From the NCBI RefSeq assembly GCF_005938105.1, contig NZ_VCPE01000001.1, positions 434,001 to 498,000 of the forward strand: 64,000 bases of DNA. The letters run 5' to 3'. How positions within the stretch are numbered: position 1 is the first letter of the stretch; each line of letters starts with the position of its first letter. Made by a program: the position numbers and the translations under genes. The DNA is from Brucella haematophila. Its GTDB lineage: Bacteria > Pseudomonadota > Alphaproteobacteria > Rhizobiales > Rhizobiaceae. Shown here in pieces: positions 15,121-23,271 of the stretch. Under the pieces are notes generated by a model. The model did no database searches. It was not told where the DNA came from and saw only the letters and a list, made by a program, of their open reading frames with translations.

Positions 15121-15342
15121 ATGATTATGGTTCAGCATTCAGCATCACTGGTTAACCTGCCTCTTTTTATCGCGCCGGAACAAGCCGAGATCAATCGCCT
15201 TCAGTCCGAGCGCGAAACCCTTCAACGCCGTATCAATCTGATGCGGCCGCATTCCCATAAACGTGTCGAGCTGGAAGCCCGTCTGCGGACTGTCACCGCG
15301 CGCCAGCTGGCTATATCGGCACAGATCGAGAGGCCGCAGTGA
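15121..15342 (+). CDS. Short coiled-coil phage protein upstream of Mor
   Basis: Starting at the ATG at 15121 (a second ATG at 15127 suits the GAGGG site better) the product has about 73 residues. It is mostly a charged coiled coil (EQAEINRLQSERETLQRRIN, then RVELEARLRTVTARQLAIS). The stop overlaps the GTG start of the Mor-like gene. The longer frame opening at 14668 overlaps the secreted-protein gene and is not supported. Function unknown. Confidence 0.6.
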   Translation: MIMVQHSASLVNLPLFIAPEQAEINRLQSERETLQRRINLMRPHSHKRVELEARLRTVTARQLAISAQIERPQ

Positions 15343-15725
15343 AGGAGGAAAACAACAGCCTCATTGCAGAACTGATCGACCTTCTTGGAGAAGAAGGATT
15401 GATCCGCCTTGCCGATGCACATGCAGGTATCCGACTTTATGTTCCTTCGCCGTCCAACGTTAGTCGGTCGCAGCTGGTTGATAGTCTCGGGTCTGATATT
15501 GTAACCAAGCTTTCCCGGCGTTATGGCGGTGACGGCTTCACGGTACCATTGATCCGCGATATGCGTGCGAGGCGGGATCGTGACCAGGGCTTGTCGAACG
15601 CGCAGATTGCACGTAGGTTGGGCATCCGTGAGGATGCCGTCGAAAAGATTTTCAACCGCTCTCCGGTCAAGTATCGTCCCAAGAAAAAGGACGATCGCCA
15701 GATAGAAATGTTCCCCTCCGAATAG
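15339..15725 (+). CDS. Mor-family middle transcription activator
   Basis: A GTG start at 15339 overlaps the previous stop and gives 128 residues. The C-terminal part has the Mor/C pattern: FTVPLIRDMRARRDRDQGL followed by a helix-turn-helix (NAQIARRLGIREDAVEKIFN) and the basic end KYRPKKKD. In Mu, Mor activates middle transcription and the related C activates late genes; both bind DNA as dimers. Only one member is seen here, so it may serve both steps. It directly precedes a hairpin and the lysis/late block. Confidence 0.85.
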   Translation: MKEENNSLIAELIDLLGEEGLIRLADAHAGIRLYVPSPSNVSRSQLVDSLGSDIVTKLSRRYGGDGFTVPLIRDMRARRDRDQGLSNAQIARRLGIREDAVEKIFNRSPVKYRPKKKDDRQIEMFPSE

Positions 15726-15736
15726 TCCAGAAGTGC

Positions 15737-15753
15737 CGCCCGCCAGAGCGGGC
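15737..15753 (+). terminator. GC hairpin after the Mor-like gene
   Basis: GCCCGC-CAGA-GCGGGC forms a compact hairpin between the Mor-like gene and the endolysin gene. A T-run is lacking. A second partial stem, GTTCA...TGAAC with an inner GCCC...GGGC, spans 15788-15820. This gap is the likely site of the activator-dependent late promoter, but no clear -10/-35 pair was found. Confidence 0.5.
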
Positions 15754-15843
15754 GTGAACCCCATTATAGCCGCCGTGTAAAACTTTGTTCATGCCCATCA
15801 TAGCGGGCCTGTTTCTTGAACACTGTTTCGCGGAGGGCGTGAT

Positions 15844-16680
15844 GTGACCGATCTAGCATCTCAAATCAATCACACGGTTCTTGCCGCGCTTGCGCCCCGT
15901 GTCGCTGTTAGCAAGATTAAAAACCAGCAGTCGATTATTGCCTCTTTCGGCCCGTTGCTGCCCGACTTCCTGAAGCGCTTTCAGCTTACGACCGGACTGC
16001 GCATCGTTCATTTCCTCGCGCAGCTCGCTCACGAGAGCGACGGCTTTTGTGCGATCGAGGAATATGCCAGTGGTGCCGCCTACGAGGGCCGCGCCGATCT
16101 AGGCAATACACAGCCTGGAGACGGCAAGCGCTATAAGGGCCGCAGCCCGATCCAGTTGACCGGCCGCGCCAATTATCGAACCTTCACCAAATGGGTACGT
16201 GGGTACGTTCCCGACGCGCCGGATTTCGAAGCAAAGCCTGAATTAGTGGCCACTTGGCCGTGGGCTGCGTGGGCTGTCTTTTATTTCTGGTCAACTCGGA
16301 ACCTCAACGATCTTGCCGATAAGGATGATTTGGTTGGAGTTACGAAGCGCATAAACGGCGGCACCAACGGCCTAGCAGATCGCGCAGCGTACCTTGCCAA
16401 GGCAAAGGATATTGTTGCCGAGCTTCAGGCCGACAACCTTTCCTCAAATCCGGGTGATATCGTTCTGCGGCGGGGAATGCGCGGCCTTGCTGTCGCGGAC
16501 CTTCAGCGCGCGCTACGTAGTGCCGGTTTTTATCATCTATCGATCGACAGTATTTTCGGCCCTGGCACCGAGCAGGCGGTGATTGCATTCCAGCGCGATT
16601 ATCGACTGGTGGCTGACGGGCTTGTCGGTGCAAAGACCTTCGCACAGCTGAAGCGTTTCATGCCGGAGGTTGCGGCATGA
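15844..16680 (+). CDS. Endolysin: GH19-type lysozyme with peptidoglycan-binding domain
   Basis: The GTG at 15844 follows GGAGGG at six bases and gives 278 residues. The first about 195 residues are a glycoside hydrolase family 19 (chitinase-like) domain. It has FLAQLAHESDGF, where the Glu is the likely general acid, and YKGRSPIQLTGRANY. The C-terminal about 70 residues form a peptidoglycan-binding domain (LRRGMRGLAVADLQRALRSA, then FGPGTEQAVIAFQRD). It should cleave host peptidoglycan at lysis. There is no signal peptide, so export depends on the phage membrane protein encoded next (coupled by ATGA). Confidence 0.9.
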   Translation: MTDLASQINHTVLAALAPRVAVSKIKNQQSIIASFGPLLPDFLKRFQLTTGLRIVHFLAQLAHESDGFCAIEEYASGAAYEGRADLGNTQPGDGKRYKGRSPIQLTGRANYRTFTKWVRGYVPDAPDFEAKPELVATWPWAAWAVFYFWSTRNLNDLADKDDLVGVTKRINGGTNGLADRAAYLAKAKDIVAELQADNLSSNPGDIVLRRGMRGLAVADLQRALRSAGFYHLSIDSIFGPGTEQAVIAFQRDYRLVADGLVGAKTFAQLKRFMPEVAA

Positions 16681-16943
16681 GCGAGCCGATCAAAGAACCG
16701 GGCTACCGCTCGACCCGCCGCTATCTCTGGGGCAGTTTCTATCTCGCCTGGGCGGTCATACTGATCCTCGTCGGCGCTGCCTCGATTGGCTCTGAACAGG
16801 CCGTGGCGATCGCGCCCATCGTCGTGCCATCGATGGTGGCATTGATCGTGGGCGTACTCGGCGTCCATCGCGGATTTGGTTCGGTCGATTTCCGGTCCCA
16901 GACGCTGGCGCAAAATCCTGATCCGCGCGGGGGCCGACCATGA
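16677..16943 (+). CDS. Small two-helix membrane protein, holin candidate
   Basis: The 88-residue protein has two membrane segments (about residues 20-40, LAWAVILILVGAA, and 45-65, APIVVPSMVALIVGVLG) and charged ends. Size, topology and position between the endolysin and Rz fit a holin. I do not recognise a named family, so a pore role is inference. Confidence 0.6.
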   Translation: MSEPIKEPGYRSTRRYLWGSFYLAWAVILILVGAASIGSEQAVAIAPIVVPSMVALIVGVLGVHRGFGSVDFRSQTLAQNPDPRGGRP

Positions 16944-17347
16944 TCGCAGCTCTTACTGCATGGTTCGCCAAGTGGACATCGCAGATCATGATCGCCGCCG
17001 TTGTTCTTCTGGCGGCTTCGGTTTTGGCTTTCGGTGCTGTCCGCACCTTGCGCGATACGATCGGCGATGCGGTCGCCATCGCCGAGAAAGCACGCGATGC
17101 CCATTGGTCCGCGCAAATTGCCACGGCCAATGAAACGGCTGCAAAGAACATCATCGAGCAGATGAAAGCTGCGAACGCCTTGAACGAAAAGGCGCAAGCG
17201 GAAATCTCCCGCCTCAAGAACCAAGTTTCTCAATTGGAGGATGCCAATGCGGCACTTTCTGACACTCCTGGTAGTGGCATCGATGTCGATCGCTCACGGC
17301 TGCTCAACAACCAGTTCCTTGGAGGAAAAGCCAATCCTCCGTACTGA
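16940..17347 (+). CDS. Rz-like inner-membrane spanin
   Basis: The 135-residue protein has one N-terminal membrane segment (IMIAAVVLLAASVLAFG, about 16-33) followed by a periplasmic coiled coil (NALNEKAQAEISRLKNQVSQ). This is the layout of Rz i-spanins, which join the outer-membrane partner to fuse the two membranes at the last step of lysis. The partner Rz1 starts inside this gene in another frame. Confidence 0.75.
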   Translation: MIAALTAWFAKWTSQIMIAAVVLLAASVLAFGAVRTLRDTIGDAVAIAEKARDAHWSAQIATANETAAKNIIEQMKAANALNEKAQAEISRLKNQVSQLEDANAALSDTPGSGIDVDRSRLLNNQFLGGKANPPY

Positions 17348-17549
17348 ATTCATCAGGGGTCAAGTGCCGTCTGAAGCGCGCAAGCCATGCGACCCACCTG
17401 TCACCCTGCCTGATCGCGCGCTGTCAGCGAAAGAGCTAACGCCACTTTGGGGCAAGGATCGCGCCGCACTTGCCGTCTGCGAACAACGGCGCGGTGCAGC
17501 CATTGCTGCCATCGACGCGGTGCCCGTGCCAGCGGAGCGGCCGAAGTGA
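17247..17549 (+). CDS. Rz1-like outer-membrane lipoprotein spanin
   Basis: The ATG at 17247 follows GGAGG and gives 100 residues. A signal sequence with a lipobox (SIAHGC, Cys at about 19) marks a lipoprotein. The mature part includes a Pro-containing stretch (KPCDPPVTLPDRA). It overlaps the last 100 bases of the Rz-like gene in another frame, the typical Rz/Rz1 nested arrangement. Together they should bridge the periplasm at lysis. Confidence 0.8.
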   Translation: MRHFLTLLVVASMSIAHGCSTTSSLEEKPILRTEFIRGQVPSEARKPCDPPVTLPDRALSAKELTPLWGKDRAALAVCEQRRGAAIAAIDAVPVPAERPK

Positions 17550-17776
17550 TGGAAGCCGGCAACAGGGCACATGAGCTTGCCGATCTGCGCGCCGAGCAAG
17601 AGCGGGACGCGGGAATCGCTGCCGCGTCAGCTGCATTGATTGGAGACGGATCAGACATTTGCGTCCGCTGCGGCGAAGAGATCGAACCGGAGCGGCTTGC
17701 AGCTCTGCCATCGGCGCGTCGGTGTGTGGATTGTCAGAGCAAACTTGAACGCGAGCAGTCCAGGGGGCGTCGTTAA
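17549..17776 (+). CDS. TraR/DksA-type zinc-finger protein
   Basis: The ATG at 17549 overlaps the Rz1 stop (TGATG) and gives 75 residues. A four-cysteine zinc finger (CVRCGEEI then RCVDCQ) follows a helical N-terminus (HELADLRAEQERDAGI). Small TraR-like proteins bind the RNA polymerase secondary channel and mimic DksA with ppGpp. Such genes are common between lysis and head genes of Mu- and P2-like phages. Coupled to the next gene by TAATG. Confidence 0.8.
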   Translation: MEAGNRAHELADLRAEQERDAGIAAASAALIGDGSDICVRCGEEIEPERLAALPSARRCVDCQSKLEREQSRGRR

Positions 17777-18093
17777 TGCTGGAGAATATCTCACTCGCCC
17801 AGATCGGGCAGCTCATCAATTTCTTGCTGGCGGCTGCGGCCTTCCTTGGAGTGGTCAGCGGTTACATCGGCAAGGGCGCGAAGGAGATATCCGCCAGGGT
17901 TTCGGATCACGAGCATCGCCTGTCAAAGGTCGAGAATGATCTGTCGCACATGCCGAATACCGAAACCGTCCATCAGCTCCAGCTCGCGATCACGGAGATC
18001 AAAGGCCAGATGGGAATTATGGCGAAGTCATCGGAGGCAACCGAACGGACGACGCGCCGTGTTGAAGAATTTTTGATGCAGAAAGGACGTTAG
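17776..18093 (+). CDS. DUF2730-like membrane/coiled-coil protein (Mu gp25)
   Basis: The 105-residue protein has one membrane segment (about 11-30, LINFLLAAAAFLGVVSG) and a long coiled coil (SDHEHRLSKVENDLSHM onward). This matches DUF2730 of Mu-like phages by size, layout and position ahead of the terminase genes. Function unknown. Confidence 0.7.
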   Translation: MLENISLAQIGQLINFLLAAAAFLGVVSGYIGKGAKEISARVSDHEHRLSKVENDLSHMPNTETVHQLQLAITEIKGQMGIMAKSSEATERTTRRVEEFLMQKGR

Positions 18094-18095
18094 GA

Positions 18096-18401
18096 ATGAC
18101 GGCGGGTTACAAGGATTTTGTCGATCAGAATGTACGCCTCATCATCCTGAAGGCGCTCGCGATGGAGACGAATGCCAGTCTGAACGACAGCCTGCTTGAA
18201 CGCGAGCTGGAGGTGTTCGGCTACAAACGCACCCGCGAATATCTGCGCAATCAGATGCGCTGGCTCGAATCCGAAGCTGGCGCTGTTCGTATCAGTGCCG
18301 CAGGCACAGCCCTCATCGCCACGTTGACCAGGACCGGCCGCGATCATGTTGAGCGCCGTCTCGTCCTCGAAGGCATCCAGCGACCGGGCGATGTGGAGTA
18401 A
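18096..18401 (+). CDS. Mu gp26-like protein with winged-helix character
   Basis: The 101-residue protein contains LIILKALAMETNASLNDSLL, then REYLRNQMRWLE and ISAAGTALIATLTRTGRDHV. This winged-helix-like pattern belongs to a conserved Mu-like phage protein found before the terminase genes (Mu gp26 position). Its role is unknown, possibly packaging-related DNA binding. Confidence 0.7.
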   Translation: MTAGYKDFVDQNVRLIILKALAMETNASLNDSLLERELEVFGYKRTREYLRNQMRWLESEAGAVRISAAGTALIATLTRTGRDHVERRLVLEGIQRPGDVE

Positions 18402-18407
18402 CATACC

Positions 18408-18983
18408 ATGGCAAACGACAGGCGCGGCCGTTCCCGGCTCGACAGCATGGAATTGTTGCCTGAAGAAGCCCAGGACGATGTTGTCTGGGCAATCAGTCAG
18501 CTCAACGAACGCCGCCGCAGTCAGGCGGATATTCTTTTTGAGCTGAATGATCGTCTGGAGGTCAAGGGCATTGGCCCGATATCGAAGTCGGCTTTTAATC
18601 GTAAATCCACTCGTCTTCGTCGTCGAACCGATCAACTGGAAGAGCGCCGTTACATCTATGCTGGTATCGCCGAGAAGCTAACGCCTGAAGAAATCGGTCG
18701 GTCCGATATAGTTCTCGGTGAGTTCCTCAAAACGCTCATCGATGAGCTGCTCGACGGCGATGGTCTTAATTCTAAAAACGCCATGGAACTGGCGCGCGCG
18801 TATAAGGAAACCGTGGTTGCGCAACGCCATTCTGCTGAGCATCGCCGCAAGGCCGAACAGGAAGCCAGTGCCAAACTGGCGAAGGCGGTCGGTGACGCGA
18901 CGGACGCTGTCGAGAAAGCAGGTCGCAAGGTGGATGGCGAAGAAATCCTGCGCATGATCCGTGAAGCTTATGGGACATCCTGA
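18408..18983 (+). CDS. DUF3486-family small terminase-like protein (Mu gp27)
   Basis: The 191-residue protein begins RRGRSRLDSMELLPEEAQDD, typical of the Mu gp27 family (DUF3486), and continues with a long helical region ending EEILRMIREAYG. By position it is the small terminase or DNA-recognition partner of the large terminase encoded next. It overlaps neither neighbour strongly but is tightly spaced. Confidence 0.8.
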   Translation: MANDRRGRSRLDSMELLPEEAQDDVVWAISQLNERRRSQADILFELNDRLEVKGIGPISKSAFNRKSTRLRRRTDQLEERRYIYAGIAEKLTPEEIGRSDIVLGEFLKTLIDELLDGDGLNSKNAMELARAYKETVVAQRHSAEHRRKAEQEASAKLAKAVGDATDAVEKAGRKVDGEEILRMIREAYGTS

Positions 18984-20323
18984 TGACACAACCTTTGCTT
19001 TACGGTTATCAGCGCCGCTGGCTCACAGATAAAAGCCGTTTCAAAATTGGCAAATTTGCCCGCCAAACCGGCAAGACGTTCACCACAACACTTGAATGCG
19101 TTGATGACAGTTTTGAGCATGCGATCAAGAGCCAGCGTACACGGTGGGTGATATTGAGCCGTGGTGAACGTCAAGCCCGTGAAGCCATGTTGGAAGGAAT
19201 ATACCCTCACGCCAAGGCTTACGGCATGGCGTTCGACGCCAACGAGTTTGATTGGCAGGGTGATACCGGCAGCTACAAGGCGCTGGAAGTGACATTGCCG
19301 CATGGCACCCGCATCACGGCTCTTCCAGCAAATCCCGACACGGCGCGCGGCTTCTCTGCCAACGTATTCTTGGATGAGTTCGCTTTTCACAAAGACAGTA
19401 ACGCGATCTGGAAAGCGCTCTTTCCGGTAATCTCGGCCAACTGGAAGCTGCGCGTCACATCGACACCGAATGGCAAGAGCGGGAAATTCTTCGAACTGGA
19501 CACTGCCAACGACGATACCTGGTCACGTCATGTTGTCGATATCTATCAGGCGGTCAAAGACGGTTTGCCACGCAACATTGAGGAACTGCGTGCCGGTATT
19601 GCCGACGAAGATGCCTGGGCACAGGAATATGAGCTGCAATATCTCGATGAGGCAAGCGCCTGGCTGTCCTACGAACTGATCTCATCGGTCGAAGACGATG
19701 ATGCAGGAAGCCCCCAAGGCTATCAGGGCAACGCTTGCTATGTCGGGCGCGATATCGGCCGACGCAACGACCTTCATGTGATCTGGGTATGGGAAGAGAT
19801 CGGCGATGTCTTGTGGTGTCGCGAGATCATCGAGCAAAAGCGCGCCACCTTTGCCGACATGGATGCCGCTTTTGATGATGTGATGATGCGCTACCGTGTG
19901 GCGCGGGCCTGCATCGACCAGACCGGCATGGGCGAAAAGGTGGTCGAGGACGCACAGCGCCGCTACGGTCGTCGTGTCGAGGGCGTCCTGTTTAGTACCG
20001 GCAGCAAGCTGATCATGGCAAACGGCGGCAAAGAGCGTTTCGAAGACCGGACCGTCCGCATACCGATGGGCGATGTTCCGCTTCGCTCCGATCTGCACAA
20101 ACTGCGCAAGGTCACATCGCCAACCGGCGCGCCGCGATTTGTTGCCGAGAGAGACGACGATCACGCCGACAGGACCTGGGCTGCTTTCCTTGGCATCCAT
20201 GCCGCCAGTACACCGCATATGGAATACGGCTACGAAACACGCCGCAATGTGCCGTCCGATGGCCGCAGCCGATCAGATGATCGTGAGCGTTCGATTAATC
20301 CACAATTGAGAGGTTCGCTCTGA
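18983..20323 (+). CDS. Large terminase (Mu gp28-like)
   Basis: The 446-residue protein has a Walker A-like element (ARQTGKT, about 29-35), Walker B (VFLDEFAF, about 128-135) and a C-terminal RNase H-like nuclease part (CYVGRDIGRRNDLHVIWVWE near 250; ACIDQTGMGEKVVE near 312). It packages phage DNA into proheads by the headful mechanism. It couples to the portal gene by TGATG. Confidence 0.9.
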   Translation: MTQPLLYGYQRRWLTDKSRFKIGKFARQTGKTFTTTLECVDDSFEHAIKSQRTRWVILSRGERQAREAMLEGIYPHAKAYGMAFDANEFDWQGDTGSYKALEVTLPHGTRITALPANPDTARGFSANVFLDEFAFHKDSNAIWKALFPVISANWKLRVTSTPNGKSGKFFELDTANDDTWSRHVVDIYQAVKDGLPRNIEELRAGIADEDAWAQEYELQYLDEASAWLSYELISSVEDDDAGSPQGYQGNACYVGRDIGRRNDLHVIWVWEEIGDVLWCREIIEQKRATFADMDAAFDDVMMRYRVARACIDQTGMGEKVVEDAQRRYGRRVEGVLFSTGSKLIMANGGKERFEDRTVRIPMGDVPLRSDLHKLRKVTSPTGAPRFVAERDDDHADRTWAAFLGIHAASTPHMEYGYETRRNVPSDGRSRSDDRERSINPQLRGSL

Positions 20324-21903
20324 TGGCACAGTTGGTCGATCAGTATGGCAATCCGCTGAAGCGGCAGGAAGTCACCAGACCCTATGCGGGGCCGACAACC
20401 GGCGGCGTTCGTCCCGTCATATCCGGTCATCCGGCCGAGGGGCTTAACCCGCGTCGTCTTTCCGCCATTCATCGCGCAGCTGCTGAAGGTGATCCGCTCT
20501 CCTATCTGGAGCTTGCCGAGGACATCGAGGAGCGCGACCTTCATTATTTCGGGGTGATGTCCACACGCAAGCGATCCGTGGCGCAGCTCCCGATTACCGT
20601 GAAGTCTGCCAGTGACGCGGCCGATCACAAGAAACACGCCGAGTTCGTCCAGTCGTGGATCAATGATGATGTGCTGCGGGCATGCCTTTTCGATATGCTC
20701 GACGCGATCGGCAAAGGATTCTCCGTCATGGAGATCGATTGGCAAACCCGGCTTAGCCGGTGGGAGCCGCGCGAGATTACATATCGGCCGCAGCGGTGGT
20801 TTACCTTTGCCCGTGCCGATGGTGAAACAGTCGTGCTTCGCGATGATCCGACTGAAGAACCGTTGCCAGCAAACAAATTTATCATTCATCGCCACCCATC
20901 AAAGTCGGGCCTGACGATCCGTTCGGGTATCGCCCGTGTGGCATCGTGGGCATGGATGTACAAGAGTTTCACGCTCAAGGACTGGGCGATCTTTGTGCAG
21001 AACTTCGGCATGCCGATCCGTATCGGCCGTTACGAAGGTGATGCCAAGGAAGAGGACAAGGACGTCCTCTGGCGCGCGGTGACACAGATCGCGGGCGATA
21101 TGGCCGCGATCATGCCCGACAGCATGAAGATCGAGTTTCAGGAAGTGGCCGCAAAGGGCACTTCAATCGACCTTTACGAACGTCGCGCCGACTGGATGGA
21201 CCGGCAGATATCAAAGGCTGTCCTTGGCCAGACCACAACGACCGACGCTGTTTCCGGTGGTCATGCCGTCGCCCAGGAACATCGCCTCGTCCAGGAGGAT
21301 ATCGAACGTTCCGACGCCATGATGATCACGGCCACCATCATTCGCCAGCTTATTCCGAATCTGGTTGCGATGAACTTCGGGCCGCAGGATCATTATCCGA
21401 TCGTGCGGGTTGGTCGTCCTGATGAGGTGATGCTGAAGGAGTTCTCGGAAGCCTTCGACAAATTTGCCAAGCACGGGCTGACGGCCGGAGCGTCATACAT
21501 TCGCGAACGTCTTGGTGTCCCGGCACCGCAGGAGGGTGAAGAACTGATCGGTGGTCGCCAGCCATCGGCAACGGATCGTCTTTTTGATGCCGAGGGCCGC
21601 GCACCGGAACTCAATTCAATTCGCAAGATGCTCAACGCTCGCGAACAGCAATCCCCAACCGAAGGCATCATTGGCAAGCTGACCGACCGACTCCAGGATG
21701 ATGCTGCCGGAGCACTAGGTGGCCTTGCTGAAGAAATCCGTAAGGTACTCATGTCAGCGGAAACAATAGCCGATGCGGCTGACCAGCTCGCCCGGATGAA
21801 GCTCTCACCAGATGAGTTGTCACAGGCCATGGCGCGCGGAATGGCCCTGTCACATCTCGCCGGACAGGCCGCTTTGATCGATGACATTGTCGGTCGAAAA
21901 TAA
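20323..21903 (+). CDS. Portal protein, DUF935 (Mu gp29-like)
   Basis: The 526-residue protein fits the DUF935 portal family. Evidence is the start LVDQYGNPLKRQEVTRPYAG, the middle TYRPQRWFTFARADG and QNFGMPIRIGRYEGDAKEED, then KAVLGQTTTTDAVSGG. It should form the dodecameric portal vertex through which DNA enters and to which the tail joins. The C-terminal region is acidic and helical. Confidence 0.9.
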   Translation: MAQLVDQYGNPLKRQEVTRPYAGPTTGGVRPVISGHPAEGLNPRRLSAIHRAAAEGDPLSYLELAEDIEERDLHYFGVMSTRKRSVAQLPITVKSASDAADHKKHAEFVQSWINDDVLRACLFDMLDAIGKGFSVMEIDWQTRLSRWEPREITYRPQRWFTFARADGETVVLRDDPTEEPLPANKFIIHRHPSKSGLTIRSGIARVASWAWMYKSFTLKDWAIFVQNFGMPIRIGRYEGDAKEEDKDVLWRAVTQIAGDMAAIMPDSMKIEFQEVAAKGTSIDLYERRADWMDRQISKAVLGQTTTTDAVSGGHAVAQEHRLVQEDIERSDAMMITATIIRQLIPNLVAMNFGPQDHYPIVRVGRPDEVMLKEFSEAFDKFAKHGLTAGASYIRERLGVPAPQEGEELIGGRQPSATDRLFDAEGRAPELNSIRKMLNAREQQSPTEGIIGKLTDRLQDDAAGALGGLAEEIRKVLMSAETIADAADQLARMKLSPDELSQAMARGMALSHLAGQAALIDDIVGRK

Positions 21904-22016
21904 CGCCCCACAGGCGCGCGTTCGCTTCCAATGTGAAGTGTGCCCGCAAAAATTAGAAAACGCGCGCCAGTGGCCTTCAATTCGCCTTCAATTTTGATGC
22001 TTCCGGAGCCTCGGAC
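21904..22016 (+). repeat. Gap with long inverted repeat and direct repeat
   Basis: GGCGCGCGTT (21913-21922) pairs perfectly with AACGCGCGCC (21959-21968) across a 36-base loop. Beside it, GCCTTCAATT occurs twice (21973-21982 and 21984-21993). It lies between the portal and F genes. It may set the level of head-gene mRNA. No gene is seen in this gap. Confidence 0.55.
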
Positions 22017-22709
22017 ATGACGGATACGATTTCAGCACTCGATCTGCCCTTTGATGAGGCCATCCGCTTTTTCCGTGGCAAGGCCAACGTCAAGACGCAA
22101 GTCTGGACCGATGTTTATGCAGCGGCCCATTCACGGGCTTTTATGGTCGCCGGAGCCGCCACGGATGCGCTGCTCCATGACTTCCGTCGCGAGATCCAAA
22201 GGGCGCTTGAAGAAGGCACAACAATCGAAGAGTTCCGCCAGGCGTTTGATGGCATCGTTGAAAAGCACGGCTGGGACTATCGCGGCAAGCGGAACTGGCG
22301 CACTCGCATAATCTTCGACACCAATCTGCGGACCGCCTATGCTGCCGGTCGCTATGCCAAACTCACCGAGCCAGAAACGCTCGAAGCCTTTCCCTACTGG
22401 CAATATAACCATTCCGGTTCGCTTCATCCGCGCAAGGAACATTTGTCCTGGGACGGTATGGTGCTTCGTGCCGACGACACTTTCTGGCGCACGAACTATC
22501 CGCCGAACGGCTGGCGCTGCGGTTGTTTCGTGACGCCGGTTTCTGATGGTGGCCTGCGCCGTCAGGGAAAATCCGCTCCCGACCATTCCCCCGATCTGGT
22601 GTTTCGCGCCGAGGAAGTGGGCGGGCGCACCGTCCGTGTTCCCCAGGGCGTCGATCCGGGCTTTGAATATAATCCCGGCATGAGCTGGCTTGATGGAGAG
22701 GCGCAATGA
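22017..22709 (+). CDS. Minor head protein F (Mu gp30-like)
   Basis: The 230-residue protein has the phage Mu F/SPP1 gp7 head-morphogenesis domain. Visible parts are RTAYAAGRYAKL, then HPRKEHLSWDGMVLRADD and NYPPNGWRCGCFV. Mu F is about twice as long (over 400 residues), so this is a short member that may lack the C-terminal part. It is a minor capsid protein needed for head assembly. It couples to the next gene by ATGA. Confidence 0.85.
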   Translation: MTDTISALDLPFDEAIRFFRGKANVKTQVWTDVYAAAHSRAFMVAGAATDALLHDFRREIQRALEEGTTIEEFRQAFDGIVEKHGWDYRGKRNWRTRIIFDTNLRTAYAAGRYAKLTEPETLEAFPYWQYNHSGSLHPRKEHLSWDGMVLRADDTFWRTNYPPNGWRCGCFVTPVSDGGLRRQGKSAPDHSPDLVFRAEEVGGRTVRVPQGVDPGFEYNPGMSWLDGEAQ

Positions 22710-23203
22710 GCGGTGTTTCCATCAATGTCCAGATCGAGGACAAGGCCGTCCATCAAGCCTTCACCCGGCTGATTACCGCAATGGGCGACACAACCCCGAT
22801 CATGAGCGCAATTGGCACCGGCCTGGTCGGGTCGACACATCGTAGGTTCGTTTCGCAGAAATCACCGGATGGCGTGGCCTGGAAGGCTCTGAACTCCGAA
22901 TACAAGAAAACCAAGCGCAATAGCCGTATCCTGACGGAAAGCGGGCGTCTGCGCGATAGCATCAATCATCGCGCAGGCCGTGACCAGGTGACGGTTGGAA
23001 CCAACACGATTTATGCCGCCGTTCACCAGCTCGGCGCGACCATCAAGCCGAAAAGTGCTTCACATCTTGTTTTTCGTCTGGCATCTGGCATTCTGCTGGC
23101 AAAGTCGGTTACGATAGAAGCCCGTCCATTCCTCGGCATTTCCGACGATGACCAGGTCATGATCTCCGAGACGGTTTTCAGCGCACTTCAACGCCGTATT
23201 TAA
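22706..23203 (+). CDS. Virion morphogenesis protein G (Mu gp31-like)
   Basis: The 165-residue protein matches the phage virion morphogenesis family: RRFVSQKSPDGVAWKALNSE, ILTESGRLRDSINHRAG and HQLGATIKPKSA, ending RPFLGISDDD. In Mu, G acts in head-tail joining or tail completion. A C-terminal stop is followed by a hairpin-rich gap. Confidence 0.85.
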   Translation: MSGVSINVQIEDKAVHQAFTRLITAMGDTTPIMSAIGTGLVGSTHRRFVSQKSPDGVAWKALNSEYKKTKRNSRILTESGRLRDSINHRAGRDQVTVGTNTIYAAVHQLGATIKPKSASHLVFRLASGILLAKSVTIEARPFLGISDDDQVMISETVFSALQRRI

Positions 23204-23217
23204 AGCCCTTTCATGGG

Positions 23218-23271
23218 TGCCCGCCGTCGCGGGCATGATAAGCTTTTGCCGAACGTGGTTTTCTCACGTTC
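23218..23271 (+). terminator. Two hairpins between G and protease genes
   Basis: TGCCCGC-CGTC-GCGGGCA (23218-23235) is one of the recurring GC hairpins of this prophage. A second, GAACGTG-GTTTTCT-CACGTTC (23251-23271), ends directly before the ATG at 23272. It could hide the start region and lower translation of the protease. Roles are inferred. Confidence 0.55.
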
